Below are positions 6,774 to 14,435 of a DNA stretch of 21,438 nt, piece after piece. The notes beneath the pieces were generated by a model. The model saw only the letters and a program-made list of their open reading frames with translations. It did not search any database and was not told the origin of the DNA. The stretch covers positions 1 through 21,438 of the forward strand of contig JACNJI010000415.1 in the NCBI GenBank assembly GCA_014382645.1, written 5' to 3'. The DNA comes from Verrucomicrobiota bacterium. GTDB taxonomy: Bacteria; Verrucomicrobiota; Verrucomicrobiia; Opitutales; Seribacteraceae. Position 1 is the first letter of the stretch, and every line of letters starts with the position of its first letter. The position numbers and the translations under genes are program-made.

Positions 6774-8011
6774 TCGCACTGGCGGACTGCAACAACTTCT
6801 ACGTATCCTGTGAAAGGGTTTTTCGACCTTCTCTGGAGGGTCGCCCCGTGATCGTCCTATCCAACAACGACGGTTGCGCCGTTGCCCGTTCCCACGAGGC
6901 AAAGGAACTTGGGATTTCCATGGGAGTTCCGTACCATCAGGTGAAGAAGCTTTGCGAACGTAACGGCGTGACGGTCCTGTCTTCCAACTATGAGCTCTAC
7001 GGCGACATGTCTCGTCGAGTCGTTTCCGTGCTCTCTCGCTTTGCTCAGGAGATGGAGGTTTATTCCATCGACGAATCTTTTCTTAACTTTGACGGAGTTA
7101 AAAGCCCGCTCGTTCTTTCGCGAAGAATTTGCGAGACCGTTGGACGTTGGACGGGTATTCCGATATCGATTGGCTTGGGTCCCACCAAGACTTTATCCAA
7201 GCTCGCCAATCGTCTTTCTAAAAAGGATGGAGTGGGCTGCCTCGAGATTCGAGAGACAGATCTGGAGGCTCTTGCCAAAGTGGAGGTCGAGGATATCTGG
7301 GGAGTAGGGCAAAGGTTGGGTGTTCGTCTCCGTAGAATTGGTGTTCGCAATGCACTTGGTTTGATTGAAGCCCCGACCTTGGCCATTCGCTCCGTTGGCG
7401 GAGTTACTCTGGAACGTACGCAGAGGGAGCTCGGAGGACTTCGCTGCATCGGTATGGAGGATGTTCCCCAGCCAAAGAAAAACACTTGCTCTTCGCGTTC
7501 CTTTGGAACGCCTGTGACGAAACTTGAAGATTTGGAGGAAGCCGTTGCGAACTACGCGGTCAAGGCAGGGAGTAAGGTTCGCAAGGAAGGATCACTTGCC
7601 TCTGGTATACAAGTGTTCCTTGCAACCAATCGCTTTAGCGAAAATCTGCCTCAGTACGCTAACTCGCGAACCTTGGCATTCGACGAACCGACCGACGACC
7701 CCATCCGTATCGTCACTAATGCCAAAATTCTGTTGCGTTCTATCTACCGTCAAGGTTTCGCTTACAAAAAGGCTGGGGTTATCCTACTCGATCTCGTCTC
7801 AAGCAAGCGGATGCAAGGTTTACTCTTCGAAGAATACGGCAGCGAAAATCGCAGGAAATTCGTTCGCTCCATGGAGCAAGTCGTAGCCATCTACGGACCA
7901 AGCGCGGGCTTTCTCGCCGCTCAAGGCGTAAACCGGTCATGGAGTATGAAGCGGGAAAGTCGCACCCCTCGTTACACGACCAGCTGGAAAGAGTTGCCCG
8001 TGGTTGGCTAG
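6770..8011 (+). CDS. umuC: UmuC Y-family error-prone DNA polymerase (Pol V catalytic subunit)
   Basis: A 413-residue Y-family polymerase. The start is GTG at 6770, overlapping the umuD stop (GTGA), and gives the normal N-terminus [17 protein letters not shown]. Metal-binding residues are Asp6 (ALADCNNF) and Asp101-Glu102 in [26 protein letters not shown] and the helix-hairpin region ([20 protein letters not shown]) are typical. The C-terminal part shows the UmuC-specific little-finger region with FDEPTDDP and a closing DUF4113-like segment ([34 protein letters not shown]). Length matches E. coli UmuC (422). It makes damage-tolerant but mutagenic DNA synthesis. It ends 3 bp before the stop of the convergent PQQ gene, leaving no room for a separate terminator. 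Confidence 0.95.
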   Translation: MIALADCNNFYVSCERVFRPSLEGRPVIVLSNNDGCAVARSHEAKELGISMGVPYHQVKKLCERNGVTVLSSNYELYGDMSRRVVSVLSRFAQEMEVYSIDESFLNFDGVKSPLVLSRRICETVGRWTGIPISIGLGPTKTLSKLANRLSKKDGVGCLEIRETDLEALAKVEVEDIWGVGQRLGVRLRRIGVRNALGLIEAPTLAIRSVGGVTLERTQRELGGLRCIGMEDVPQPKKNTCSSRSFGTPVTKLEDLEEAVANYAVKAGSKVRKEGSLASGIQVFLATNRFSENLPQYANSRTLAFDEPTDDPIRIVTNAKILLRSIYRQGFAYKKAGVILLDLVSSKRMQGLLFEEYGSENRRKFVRSMEQVVAIYGPSAGFLAAQGVNRSWSMKRESRTPRYTTSWKELPVVG

Positions 8012-8014
8012 GAA

Positions 8015-9361
8015 CTAGCGTTTGGCGAAATCGTAGCAGGCGATCTCGCTACCGTTGCGGACCACTAGGTAGCCTCCGACCAAAGCGGGCCCGTTCCAGC
8101 AGCGTTCCTTCTTTAGGACTTGGTGGGAAGCTATCTCATTGAAGGAGCCGGCCTTTGCCTCGACGATGCCGAGTGTTCCCGTGTTTCCGAGGATTAGCAA
8201 CTTGTCGGTTGCAAGCAGAACGCGACCATATCCGTATTTCTTTCCTCGCCACTGGAGCTCTCCCGTACTTGCGTCGAGGCAGGTGAGGGAACTCTCGCTC
8301 AAGCCGTAGAGATAGCCGTCCTTGAGGACCGGGTTGGAGAACTTGGTTTTGAGGTTCTTCGATTTCCAGATTTGTTCCGTTTCGAAACCATTTTCGGTCT
8401 TCTTCAAGCGAATGGCTTCGGCTCCCTTGCCGTAACCTGCGGAAAGCAGGAAGACATCTTCCGATAATGGGAGGGGTTGGACAATTTGGGCATTGATCAT
8501 GAAGATTTTCCACGGATGCTCCCACAGGGTCTTGCCGTTGGTTGGATCGAGTCCCGCCAATTTCCCCTCCACAGCCACCGTCAGGTATTTTGTCCCGAGC
8601 AGGTCGAGCATCGTGGGAGACAGGTAGACGCCCGCACCTTTCAGTTCGGAGGTCCAGCGGGGTTCGCCCGTCGCGGCGTCATAAGCCTTGACGGCACCGG
8701 CCTTGCCGCCGAGGGATACTACGATCAGGTCGTCAATCACCAGTGGTGAGCCAGCGATTCCCCAGTGCGGGTACTCGTAGTCGGTGGCAAGGGTGGCTTG
8801 CTCCCATCCGGGTTCTCCCGTGGCGGCATCGAGACAAGCCAGTTTACCGCTCGAAGACAGTGAGAAAACTTTCCCTTTTGAGAAGACGGGGGTGCTTCGA
8901 GGACCTGGTCCACCCATGGAATCGCTCCATCGGTCCTTGGTTCGGTGTTCCCAAATGACTGAACCATTCATCAACGAGCAACAGGACAGAACCTCGAATT
9001 CTCCTTGCTGTTCTAGAGTGTAGAGGCGATTTTCGACAATGATAATGGAGGAATGTCCTTGGCCGATGTGCTTACGCCATACCGTTGCAGGTTCCTTCAT
9101 CCAGTTGAGGTCTACGCCTTGTTCGGGGGCGATGCCGAGCCTGCCGGGTCCTCGAAAGTCAGGCCAGTCGGCTGTGGTCGAATTATCCTTGAGGCGGAAT
9201 TCATCCGCTTTGGGGGCGGGCAGCTCAAGCCTACTTTTATCCTTTTTCCCTTTCCATTTGAAGGAAGGCGTCATGCCGCCCCGCCACTCGATTTTTACGC
9301 AACTCGACAGTAACACCATACAGATCAAAGTTCCCGGTGCAGTTAGGGTGAGAAGTTTCAT
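8015..9361 (-). CDS. PQQ-repeat beta-propeller lipoprotein (BamB-like fold)
   Basis: A 448-residue predicted lipoprotein. The signal sequence MKLLTLTAPGTLICMVLLSSC ends in a lipobox (LSSC, Cys 21). A short linker rich in Lys leads to WPDFRGPGRLG, a phrase common at the start of PQQ-like propellers in planctomycetes and verrucomicrobia. Repeats with GxLxCLDAATGEPxW (for example SGKLACLDAATGEPGW, VKAYDAATGEPRW and LTCLDASTGELQW) mark propeller blades. These repeats resemble BamB and quinoprotein dehydrogenases, but I see no dehydrogenase catalytic set, so enzyme activity is not claimed. The start ATG 9361 is chosen because the upstream TTG (9379) falls in a GGAG ribosome site. It lies 7 bp after the GPx stop and is probably the last gene of the SOUL-GPx operon, although its GC content is higher. 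Confidence 0.85.
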   Translation of the reverse strand: MKLLTLTAPGTLICMVLLSSCVKIEWRGGMTPSFKWKGKKDKSRLELPAPKADEFRLKDNSTTADWPDFRGPGRLGIAPEQGVDLNWMKEPATVWRKHIGQGHSSIIIVENRLYTLEQQGEFEVLSCCSLMNGSVIWEHRTKDRWSDSMGGPGPRSTPVFSKGKVFSLSSSGKLACLDAATGEPGWEQATLATDYEYPHWGIAGSPLVIDDLIVVSLGGKAGAVKAYDAATGEPRWTSELKGAGVYLSPTMLDLLGTKYLTVAVEGKLAGLDPTNGKTLWEHPWKIFMINAQIVQPLPLSEDVFLLSAGYGKGAEAIRLKKTENGFETEQIWKSKNLKTKFSNPVLKDGYLYGLSESSLTCLDASTGELQWRGKKYGYGRVLLATDKLLILGNTGTLGIVEAKAGSFNEIASHQVLKKERCWNGPALVGGYLVVRNGSEIACYDFAKR

Positions 9362-9368
9362 GAATGTA

Positions 9369-9905
9369 TTATTCTCCAAGAGCCTTTTCGATGGCTTTTC
9401 CGAGTTTACTTGAAGACGGAGATGTTAACGAACCAAATCTATCAATTGGTTTGCCGTCCCTTCCGACTAAGATCTTTGTGAAGTTCCATTTGACGTTTCC
9501 TTTGGTAGGGGAGTCTTTGCCCACTAGCGTCTCGTAGAGCGGGTGTCTTGTCGCTCCATTGACCTCTATTTTAGAAAACATGGGGAAGGTGACCCCGAAC
9601 TTGGTAGTGCAAAATTCTTTAATTTCTTTTTCATCGGCAGGTTCTTGTTTTCCAAACTGGTTGCAAGGAAAGCCGCATACCACAAAACCTTTAGATTTGT
9701 ACTTTTCATATAATTCCTCAAGTCCTTTGTATTGCCTCGTGAAGCCACATCTAGATGCTACGTTCACAATAAGCATTACTTTCCCCTTGTGCTTTAGTAG
9801 CGAAGTCTCACTTCCGTCAATGTCGAGGAGTCCGTGTTCATAGACGGGTTTGGCGGTGATGTTTGTTGTAATTGCCATAGCTAGAAGGATTAAGAATTCT
9901 CTCAT
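9369..9905 (-). CDS. Exported glutathione-peroxidase-family thiol peroxidase
   Basis: A 178-residue GPx-fold peroxidase. It begins with a short hydrophobic leader (MREFLILLAMAITTNITAKP) consistent with secretion. The peroxidatic Cys53 sits in NVASRCGFTRQY (selenocysteine site in animal GPx). The other active-site residues are Gln83 in GFPCNQFGKQEP and Trp140-Asn141 in VKWNFTK. Cys99 in FCTTKFGVTFPMF is at the resolving-Cys position of thioredoxin-dependent 2-Cys GPx enzymes, so the reductant is more likely thioredoxin-like than glutathione. It would reduce H2O2 or lipid hydroperoxides in the periplasm. The ATG overlaps the SOUL gene stop by 4 bp (ATGA), so the two are coupled. Confidence 0.93.
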   Translation of the reverse strand: MREFLILLAMAITTNITAKPVYEHGLLDIDGSETSLLKHKGKVMLIVNVASRCGFTRQYKGLEELYEKYKSKGFVVCGFPCNQFGKQEPADEKEIKEFCTTKFGVTFPMFSKIEVNGATRHPLYETLVGKDSPTKGNVKWNFTKILVGRDGKPIDRFGSLTSPSSSKLGKAIEKALGE

Positions 9906-10486
9906 CTTGTTGTCTCAATTTTTAGATTAGGTTTTTGTCTGTCGATCTTCTTTTTTCTGATCGGCAAATGAACTTCCGAACGCTTGAAGAATCCTGGAAC
10001 GAAAGGCCCGTTCCAATACACCGCATAGGCTTCGGATACCGCTTCGTATTTTCCATTCTTGTTAATCCATGAAAGCAGGCGTTTTTGGCTTTTGCGAAAT
10101 CGATCCTCCGAATAACCGCCTCTAATCCCTATTGCCAGAACGACAAGTGGATCGATTTTTTTTACTTCGACTGCGGATGTAGACTGTATGGCTTTTAGCT
10201 GATCTTTTTTTCCAACGAAGAATCTCATTGAGCCGGGGTTTATTTCCGCTTCCACTGGCGTTGTCATGGAAATGTCGTTTACATTGATGTAGCGAAACAG
10301 GTTGCGGAAGAGTCCATTGTCAGCCTGGAAATATGATACCTCGGAATGAGTCTCTAAGGCTACCCTTCCTGGCAGCCGCAGGATTTTGATTTCGCCGACA
10401 GGCGTTTTCTGTTGCATGGGTTCGTAAGCATTTAAGCACGATGAGAATACCAAAAATGCGGTGAATGTGTTCATACTCTTTTTCAT
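9902..10486 (-). CDS. SOUL-family heme-binding protein, exported
   Basis: A protein of 194 residues from the chosen ATG (MKKSMNTFTAFLVFSSCLNA), which gives a clean signal peptide with a possible lipobox-like SSC. An upstream ATG-type extension to 10525 is hydrophilic and less likely. The SOUL/HEBP pattern is visible in EIKILRLPGRVALETH, FRNLFRYINVNDISMTTPVEAE, MRFFVGKK and EAYAVYWNGPFVPGFFKRSEVHLPI. SOUL proteins bind heme or tetrapyrroles. Paired by ATGA overlap with a peroxidase, it suggests handling of free heme or photosensitising porphyrin in the cell envelope (inference). It heads the operon; direct repeats lie 52-76 bp upstream of its start. Confidence 0.88.
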   Translation of the reverse strand: MKKSMNTFTAFLVFSSCLNAYEPMQQKTPVGEIKILRLPGRVALETHSEVSYFQADNGLFRNLFRYINVNDISMTTPVEAEINPGSMRFFVGKKDQLKAIQSTSAVEVKKIDPLVVLAIGIRGGYSEDRFRKSQKRLLSWINKNGKYEAVSEAYAVYWNGPFVPGFFKRSEVHLPIRKKKIDRQKPNLKIETTR

Positions 10487-10537
10487 TCTATTTACATCGT
10501 TCAAATTAGGGTTGCGGTTCAACAAAATTTAAGAACT

Positions 10538-10562
10538 TTAGGTTAATCTTGCTTAGGTTGAT
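10538..10562. repeat. Direct repeat TTAGGTTnAT upstream of the SOUL operon
   Basis: TTAGGTTAAT (10538-10547) and TTAGGTTGAT (10553-10562) are spaced 15 bp apart. A third copy, TTAGGTTTAT, lies at 10618-10627 within the end of alkB. The pair sits where an activator for the SOUL promoter would bind. No regulator can be assigned. Confidence 0.4.
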
Positions 10563-10570
10563 GTGGATAA
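10562..10570 (-). promoter_or_regulatory. Single DnaA-box-like sequence
   Basis: The minus strand reads TTATCCACA, a perfect match to the DnaA box consensus, in the 111-bp gap between alkB and the SOUL gene. About 0.65 matches to TTATNCACA are expected by chance in a window of this size, so one box alone is weak evidence. It is not a replication origin; no cluster of boxes is present. Confidence 0.25.
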
Positions 10571-10597
10571 CTCCTTTCTTTGAGCATTTCAAAATCT

Positions 10598-11227
10598 TTA
10601 TCGAATGGACCTAAACGTTAGGTTTATCCGAGGAGCGATGGCAAGAGCAGTACGTGGTATTTCGTGCACCCAATGATGTTGAGTTTCTCCTTTCATTAAT
10701 AATAAACTGCCGTGCTCCAATTTCATTTCTACCCTACAGCCATTTCTTTGATATTCTTTGTGCCTCAGCTTGAACTTTCTTTCGGCGCCAAAACTGATCG
10801 ATCCGATTACAGGATTCCTGCCTAATTCCTTTTCGTCGTCACTGTGCCAGGCTACCCGGTCCTTTCCATCGCGATAGTAGTTTATGAGAACGGAGTTGAA
10901 TGGGGATTTGGTATGTTTTTCGATTGCTTGCTTGATTTCAAGAAGTTCCTCGCTCCACGGTGTGGGGTTCATTTGAATGCCCGAATAAGAATAGCTTTTC
11001 CCTACATCTCCGTACCAAGCCTCTAGTCGTGGAACTAAGCTTCTTTTTCCATAAAATTGAATCGTATTTTGACGCCATTTGATATTCTGAATCAAAGTTT
11101 TGAGCATTTGATCCGATTTTTTTTTAGAAAAAAAATCAGAAATGTACTGAATGTCAGCATTCGGTAGATTCTCGGGTATCGGATTATTCGTAAACAACTC
11201 CCCTTGTTCAACTTGTTGAGAATTCAT
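10598..11227 (-). CDS. alkB: AlkB-family Fe(II)/2-oxoglutarate DNA (RNA) repair dioxygenase
   Basis: A 209-residue 2-oxoglutarate-dependent dioxygenase that removes alkyl groups from bases. Iron ligands are His128 and Asp130 in VAWHSDDE and His188 in HHWVHEIP. The 2-oxoglutarate-binding and family signature RINLTFR (200-206) closes the fold. SVLINYYRDGKD and IGSISFGAERKFKLRHK are typical of the human ALKBH2/3-like bacterial branch, which differs from E. coli AlkB in length. Translation is coupled to pirin by an ATGA overlap. Together with the photolyase and UmuDC it makes this window rich in damage repair. Confidence 0.93.
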   Translation of the reverse strand: MNSQQVEQGELFTNNPIPENLPNADIQYISDFFSKKKSDQMLKTLIQNIKWRQNTIQFYGKRSLVPRLEAWYGDVGKSYSYSGIQMNPTPWSEELLEIKQAIEKHTKSPFNSVLINYYRDGKDRVAWHSDDEKELGRNPVIGSISFGAERKFKLRHKEYQRNGCRVEMKLEHGSLLLMKGETQHHWVHEIPRTALAIAPRINLTFRSIR

Positions 11228-11931
11228 TGAAGATGAAAAAGGAAAAGAACAGAATCTGTTTGTGCCTGAAGATCAATGTTTTCATTCCAATCTTCGATTG
11301 CCAATCCATCAGCCCGGCATAATTGCTGTTCTCCTGCACGGAGCGTTCCTGAAACTACTTGAATCCAACCAAAAGGGAATAATGGATTGGGTTTTAGTTT
11401 AAGGGTTTTCCCCGCGTCAAGATGTACCAATGAAAATTCCGCATCTTGGTGAATAACTGTTGAGCCATTTCGTCCATTACCCGAAAATAAAATGTTTAAA
11501 TCGTTACGGAGGATTCCTGCGTCCAAGTCCTTTTCTTCGTACAGTGGCGAGCCTCCGTTTTGTTTTGGTTCCAACCAAATTTGATACAGTTCCGTCTGCT
11601 TTTCCTTCGATGGGTTGAATTCACTATGATAGACTCCACTTCCTGCACTCATATACTGAAGCTGTCCTTCCGAAAGGATTGAGCCGTTGCCCATGCTGTC
11701 CTTGTGCTCTAAGGATCCCTTCATGACATAGGTGAAGATTTCCATGTTTCTGTGGGGGTGAGTGGCAAAACCACCGCTGGGTTCAATTAAGTCGTTGTTG
11801 ATGACCTTCAGGGAACGAAAACCCGAATGATTGGGATCATGATAGTCTGAAAAAGAAAAGGTGAAGCGAGCATGCAGCCACCCTGAATCTGATTTCCCAC
11901 GCTCTCCGGCAGGTCTTATTTTCGTCCTCAT
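11224..11931 (-). CDS. Pirin family bicupin protein (YhhW-like)
   Basis: A 235-residue pirin. The N-terminal cupin has the metal set His58 and His60 in FATHPHRNMEIF, plus His102 and Glu104 in SGVYHSEFNPS, matching the His-x-His...His-x-Glu pattern. RxxDDxHG-type sequence is replaced by SFSDYHDPNHSGFRSLKVINNDLI, and the C-terminal domain is the shorter, degenerate cupin (residues about 140-235). Bacterial members of this length include quercetin 2,3-dioxygenase-like YhhW, but natural substrates are mostly unknown. It is the first gene of a pirin-alkB pair and is divergent from the renalase-like gene across a 91-bp region containing a strong palindrome. Confidence 0.92.
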   Translation of the reverse strand: MRTKIRPAGERGKSDSGWLHARFTFSFSDYHDPNHSGFRSLKVINNDLIEPSGGFATHPHRNMEIFTYVMKGSLEHKDSMGNGSILSEGQLQYMSAGSGVYHSEFNPSKEKQTELYQIWLEPKQNGGSPLYEEKDLDAGILRNDLNILFSGNGRNGSTVIHQDAEFSLVHLDAGKTLKLKPNPLFPFGWIQVVSGTLRAGEQQLCRADGLAIEDWNENIDLQAQTDSVLFLFHLQ

Positions 11932-11965
11932 TTAATTTCAACTTAGCGTAGAAGTCCCTTTATCC

Positions 11966-11990
11966 AAACTCATCTTTTAAAAGTGAGTTT
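11966..11990. promoter_or_regulatory. Palindromic operator candidate between pirin and the FAD gene
   Basis: AAACTCA (11966-11972) pairs with TGAGTTT (11984-11990), and between them CTTTTAAAAG (11974-11983) is itself a perfect palindrome. The two centres differ by half a base. The element lies 35 bp from the pirin start and 33 bp from the FAD-gene start, almost midway in the divergent spacer, a good position to control both. No family of regulator is evident. Confidence 0.5.
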
Positions 11991-12022
11991 AAATTTTCCT
12001 TTTCAAGGGTATCATTCTCTTC

Positions 12023-12988
12023 ATGAAAGTGATAGTTGTTGGGGCAGGAATAGCGGGCTGCATTTGTGCTCGTCGTTTATCAGATATGGGCCATGAGGTT
12101 ATGGTAGTCGAAAAAGGGCGAGGAGTTGGAGGGCGCATGTCCACGCGACGAATGAATGGAGCAATAGTAGACCATGGAGCTCAATTCTTTACTTTTCGGG
12201 ATAAGCGTTTACTTGGATATCTTCAAGAATGGCGTGATGATGATCATGTTGTCGAGTGGTACGACCATGTTCCGAATCGACCCGATTTGGCTTGTCGTTC
12301 GAGATTTCGAGGGGTTTGGGGTATGACGGCCCCTGCAAAACATCTTTCGCGTGCTTTAAAGATAGAGAAGAACTTTTTTGTGCAATTCATCAAATGGTCA
12401 AGAGGAACTTGGATGGTCGAGGAGAAAGGAACTAACGGAAGGTCCCTTAACGCCGACCATCTGGTTCTTACTCTTCCCGTACCCCAAACGCTCGAGCTTT
12501 TTTCTCGGAGCAGTTTCGAATTGGAAACGAAAGTGATGAGCAAGTTGATGAAAATACGATATACTCGTTGCTTTGCTCTGTTTGGTTTGCTTGATCGTGT
12601 GTCGTCCGTTCCTATTCCAGGCACGATTGCGCATCCTACACCCCAAATTGACTGGATAGCCGATAATCAACTCAAAGGCATTTCTCCAAAACCAGCTTTT
12701 ACTCTTCATGCCTCATCCCAGTTTTCTGACGAAATCTGGAATGTTCCCGATAATGATGGAATTCTCTCCTTGGTTCCAGTGGTGGAAGGGCTAATGCAGG
12801 CGAAAATTTTGGAGTGGGCCATTCATCGATGGCACTTTTCCAAGCCCTTAGTTACCTTTGGAGAGAGCCATTTCCATTCTCCGGACAGGCACTTGAGCCT
12901 AGCTGGTGATGGTTTTTCAGGGGAAAGAGTTGAGAGTGCGGCAATTTCCGGATGGGAGGCTGCCGAATCAATAACGCAAGGGGCTTGA
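12023..12988 (+). CDS. Renalase-like FAD-dependent oxidoreductase (COG3380)
   Basis: A 321-residue flavoprotein. The dinucleotide motif is VIVVGAGIAGCICARRL (3-19), then VVEKGRGVGGRMSTRR and DHGAQFFTFRD, a phrase characteristic of the COG3380 / renalase group. The C-terminal FAD segment is LSLAGDGFSGERVESAAISGWEAA. Members oxidise reduced-nicotinamide isomers or unknown amines, so the substrate here is not known. No signal peptide is seen. It is monocistronic and convergent with the barrel gene at 13016, and divergent from pirin-alkB. Similar flavoproteins recur in photolyase-associated clusters, which fits this context (inference). Confidence 0.87.
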   Translation: MKVIVVGAGIAGCICARRLSDMGHEVMVVEKGRGVGGRMSTRRMNGAIVDHGAQFFTFRDKRLLGYLQEWRDDDHVVEWYDHVPNRPDLACRSRFRGVWGMTAPAKHLSRALKIEKNFFVQFIKWSRGTWMVEEKGTNGRSLNADHLVLTLPVPQTLELFSRSSFELETKVMSKLMKIRYTRCFALFGLLDRVSSVPIPGTIAHPTPQIDWIADNQLKGISPKPAFTLHASSQFSDEIWNVPDNDGILSLVPVVEGLMQAKILEWAIHRWHFSKPLVTFGESHFHSPDRHLSLAGDGFSGERVESAAISGWEAAESITQGA

Positions 12989-13015
12989 TTCCCCCGGATT
13001 GACTTTTTTATCTAT

Positions 13016-13882
13016 TCAGAACCTGAAACGATAAGCTATTTCGTAATAAGGAGCATGGTCGAGATCCCGTTCTAATATCAATGTGTCATCCGAAGCCTTA
13101 ATCTCGACTTCTCTGGCGAACTCCCAACCGAAAGAAGCCAAAACAGCATGTTTTTCATGAATGCTCCATTGAAGAGTCGCACTTGTACGATAGGCTTTTA
13201 GGCGAAAATCTCTCTCTCCATAATTGGAGCTGGTGTTCCATTTCGATCCTGAAAACCGACCTCCTAGAATAAAATCCAGCGAATCTGTAATCGAGTATTT
13301 GTACCTCAGGTATGGCCCGGCAAAGAGTAGGTCTGCGTTTTTGGAGGCTTCCCAGTGGAAACCAATGGCTGGAAGAAATAGATTGTCGTCGTATCCGGTG
13401 GTATGCACGGCTCCAAAGAACCATTGGAAGGTTTCACTTGTTCGATATCGAGCTCCAATAATTGTCAAATAATTGAAGGTGTCCCCGTCTATACTGTCGT
13501 AATCACCCGCCATGGTCGGATTAAAGAGAAGCATCCAGTTTAGGCTTTCCGATTGTTCTTTCATTAGGAGCAAGGGAAGATCAATCGACTGGAGCCAACT
13601 TTCGTTTAACAAAGTAGCATCTGAAAATTCCAAATCCGTACCTTCGTATCGAAGTCCTGCGGCAAAAGACCAAGCATCTCCTTTTTTATAAAACAAAGGC
13701 GTAATTAATGTCCATTGCCGTAAGCCAATCTCCGTCGAAGTTCCCTCAACTGTTCTTTCGGGAGAACCTGAAAACGACAACCGCACCGCGGCTGCATCGG
13801 ACATGAAGTCCTGTTCCTTGGGGAATATTGGGCTGTATCCAAAAGTGAGGGTAAGCAGGATGAGTGCAACTTGCGTTTTCAT
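13016..13882 (-). CDS. Outer-membrane beta-barrel-like protein (DUF6268-like)
   Basis: A 288-residue exported protein with signal peptide (MKTQVALILLTLTFGYSPIFPK). The mature part alternates polar and hydrophobic residues in strands such as WTLITPLFYKKGDAWSFAAG, FNYLTIIGARYR and FLPAIGFHWEAS, and ends with Phe (YEIAYRFRF), as outer-membrane barrels do for BAM recognition. The overall pattern matches DUF6268 proteins common in Verrucomicrobiota and Planctomycetota, but I assign the family from memory of such sequences, so with moderate confidence. Function is unknown; a porin-like or structural envelope role is possible. It stands alone and is divergent from the SRPBCC gene. Confidence 0.72.
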   Translation of the reverse strand: MKTQVALILLTLTFGYSPIFPKEQDFMSDAAAVRLSFSGSPERTVEGTSTEIGLRQWTLITPLFYKKGDAWSFAAGLRYEGTDLEFSDATLLNESWLQSIDLPLLLMKEQSESLNWMLLFNPTMAGDYDSIDGDTFNYLTIIGARYRTSETFQWFFGAVHTTGYDDNLFLPAIGFHWEASKNADLLFAGPYLRYKYSITDSLDFILGGRFSGSKWNTSSNYGERDFRLKAYRTSATLQWSIHEKHAVLASFGWEFAREVEIKASDDTLILERDLDHAPYYEIAYRFRF

Positions 13883-13938
13883 GAGGCACTAGCTATTAGA
13901 CTAAAAGGCACTCGTCAAGGTACGGTTGTCAAAGTTCC

Positions 13939-13944
13939 TATAAT
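13939..13944 (+). promoter_or_regulatory. -10 element for the SRPBCC-DUF2071 pair
   Basis: A perfect TATAAT lies 18 bp upstream of the SRPBCC ATG in the 80-bp divergent spacer. No good -35 hexamer is found at 16-18 bp; TTGTCA is only 7 bp away and too close. The leader would be roughly 10 bases or shorter. Confidence 0.35.
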
Positions 13945-13962
13945 AAATATGCTTTTAAAATT

Positions 13963-14415
13963 ATGTATTGCTTGAGTCAAAATCAGACATTGCCTGTGTC
14001 GCGAGAAGTTCTTTGGAATTTTGTGTCGTCTCCAGAAAATTTGAACCGTATTACCCCTCCCGAAATGGGATTCCAAATTGTCGGAGAGATTCCGAAAAGT
14101 ATAGCTTCCGGCCAATTCATTGAGTATCGAGTGAAGGTCCCGGTTTTGGGTCGAATCTCTTGGCTTACTGAAATCAAATATGTAGAAGAAGGGTTTTCCT
14201 TTGTCGATGAACAAAGAGTTGGACCCTATGCATTGTGGCTCCACCATCACACTTTACTAGATGTCGAGGGGGGCACTGCTATGACTGACGAGGTTCGTTA
14301 TGTTTTGCCTTTTGGTCCTCTGGGGAAAATTTCTCACTGGTTGTTTGTCCGCAGAAACCTTGAAAGTATATTTAGTTTTCGCCGACAGGCTTTGGAAGAG
14401 ATTTTTCCTCAGTAG
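13963..14415 (+). CDS. SRPBCC (START-like) ligand-binding protein, COG4276 type
   Basis: A 150-residue single-domain helix-grip protein. It opens with the normal SRPBCC pattern (LSQNQTLPVSREVLWNFVSSPENLNRITPP), followed by VKVPVLGRISWLTEIKYVE, QRVGPYALWLHHHTL and DEVRYVLPFGPLG, and ends with an FSFRRQALEEIF helix. These are hallmarks of the COG4276 subgroup, for which no ligand is established. No signal peptide is seen. The DUF2071 gene begins about 20 bp downstream on the same strand. In related clusters this protein is encoded with photolyase and ECF/ChrR-type genes, supporting membership of the same response. Confidence 0.88.
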   Translation: MYCLSQNQTLPVSREVLWNFVSSPENLNRITPPEMGFQIVGEIPKSIASGQFIEYRVKVPVLGRISWLTEIKYVEEGFSFVDEQRVGPYALWLHHHTLLDVEGGTAMTDEVRYVLPFGPLGKISHWLFVRRNLESIFSFRRQALEEIFPQ

Positions 14416-14435
14416 TTTCTCTTGGCTCTAGTACT

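Noticed and set aside
12980..13009. GGGG-N7-CCCC followed at a distance by T6, possible terminator after the renalase-like gene
   Set aside because: A 4-bp stem is too short and the T-run is 9 bases away from it.
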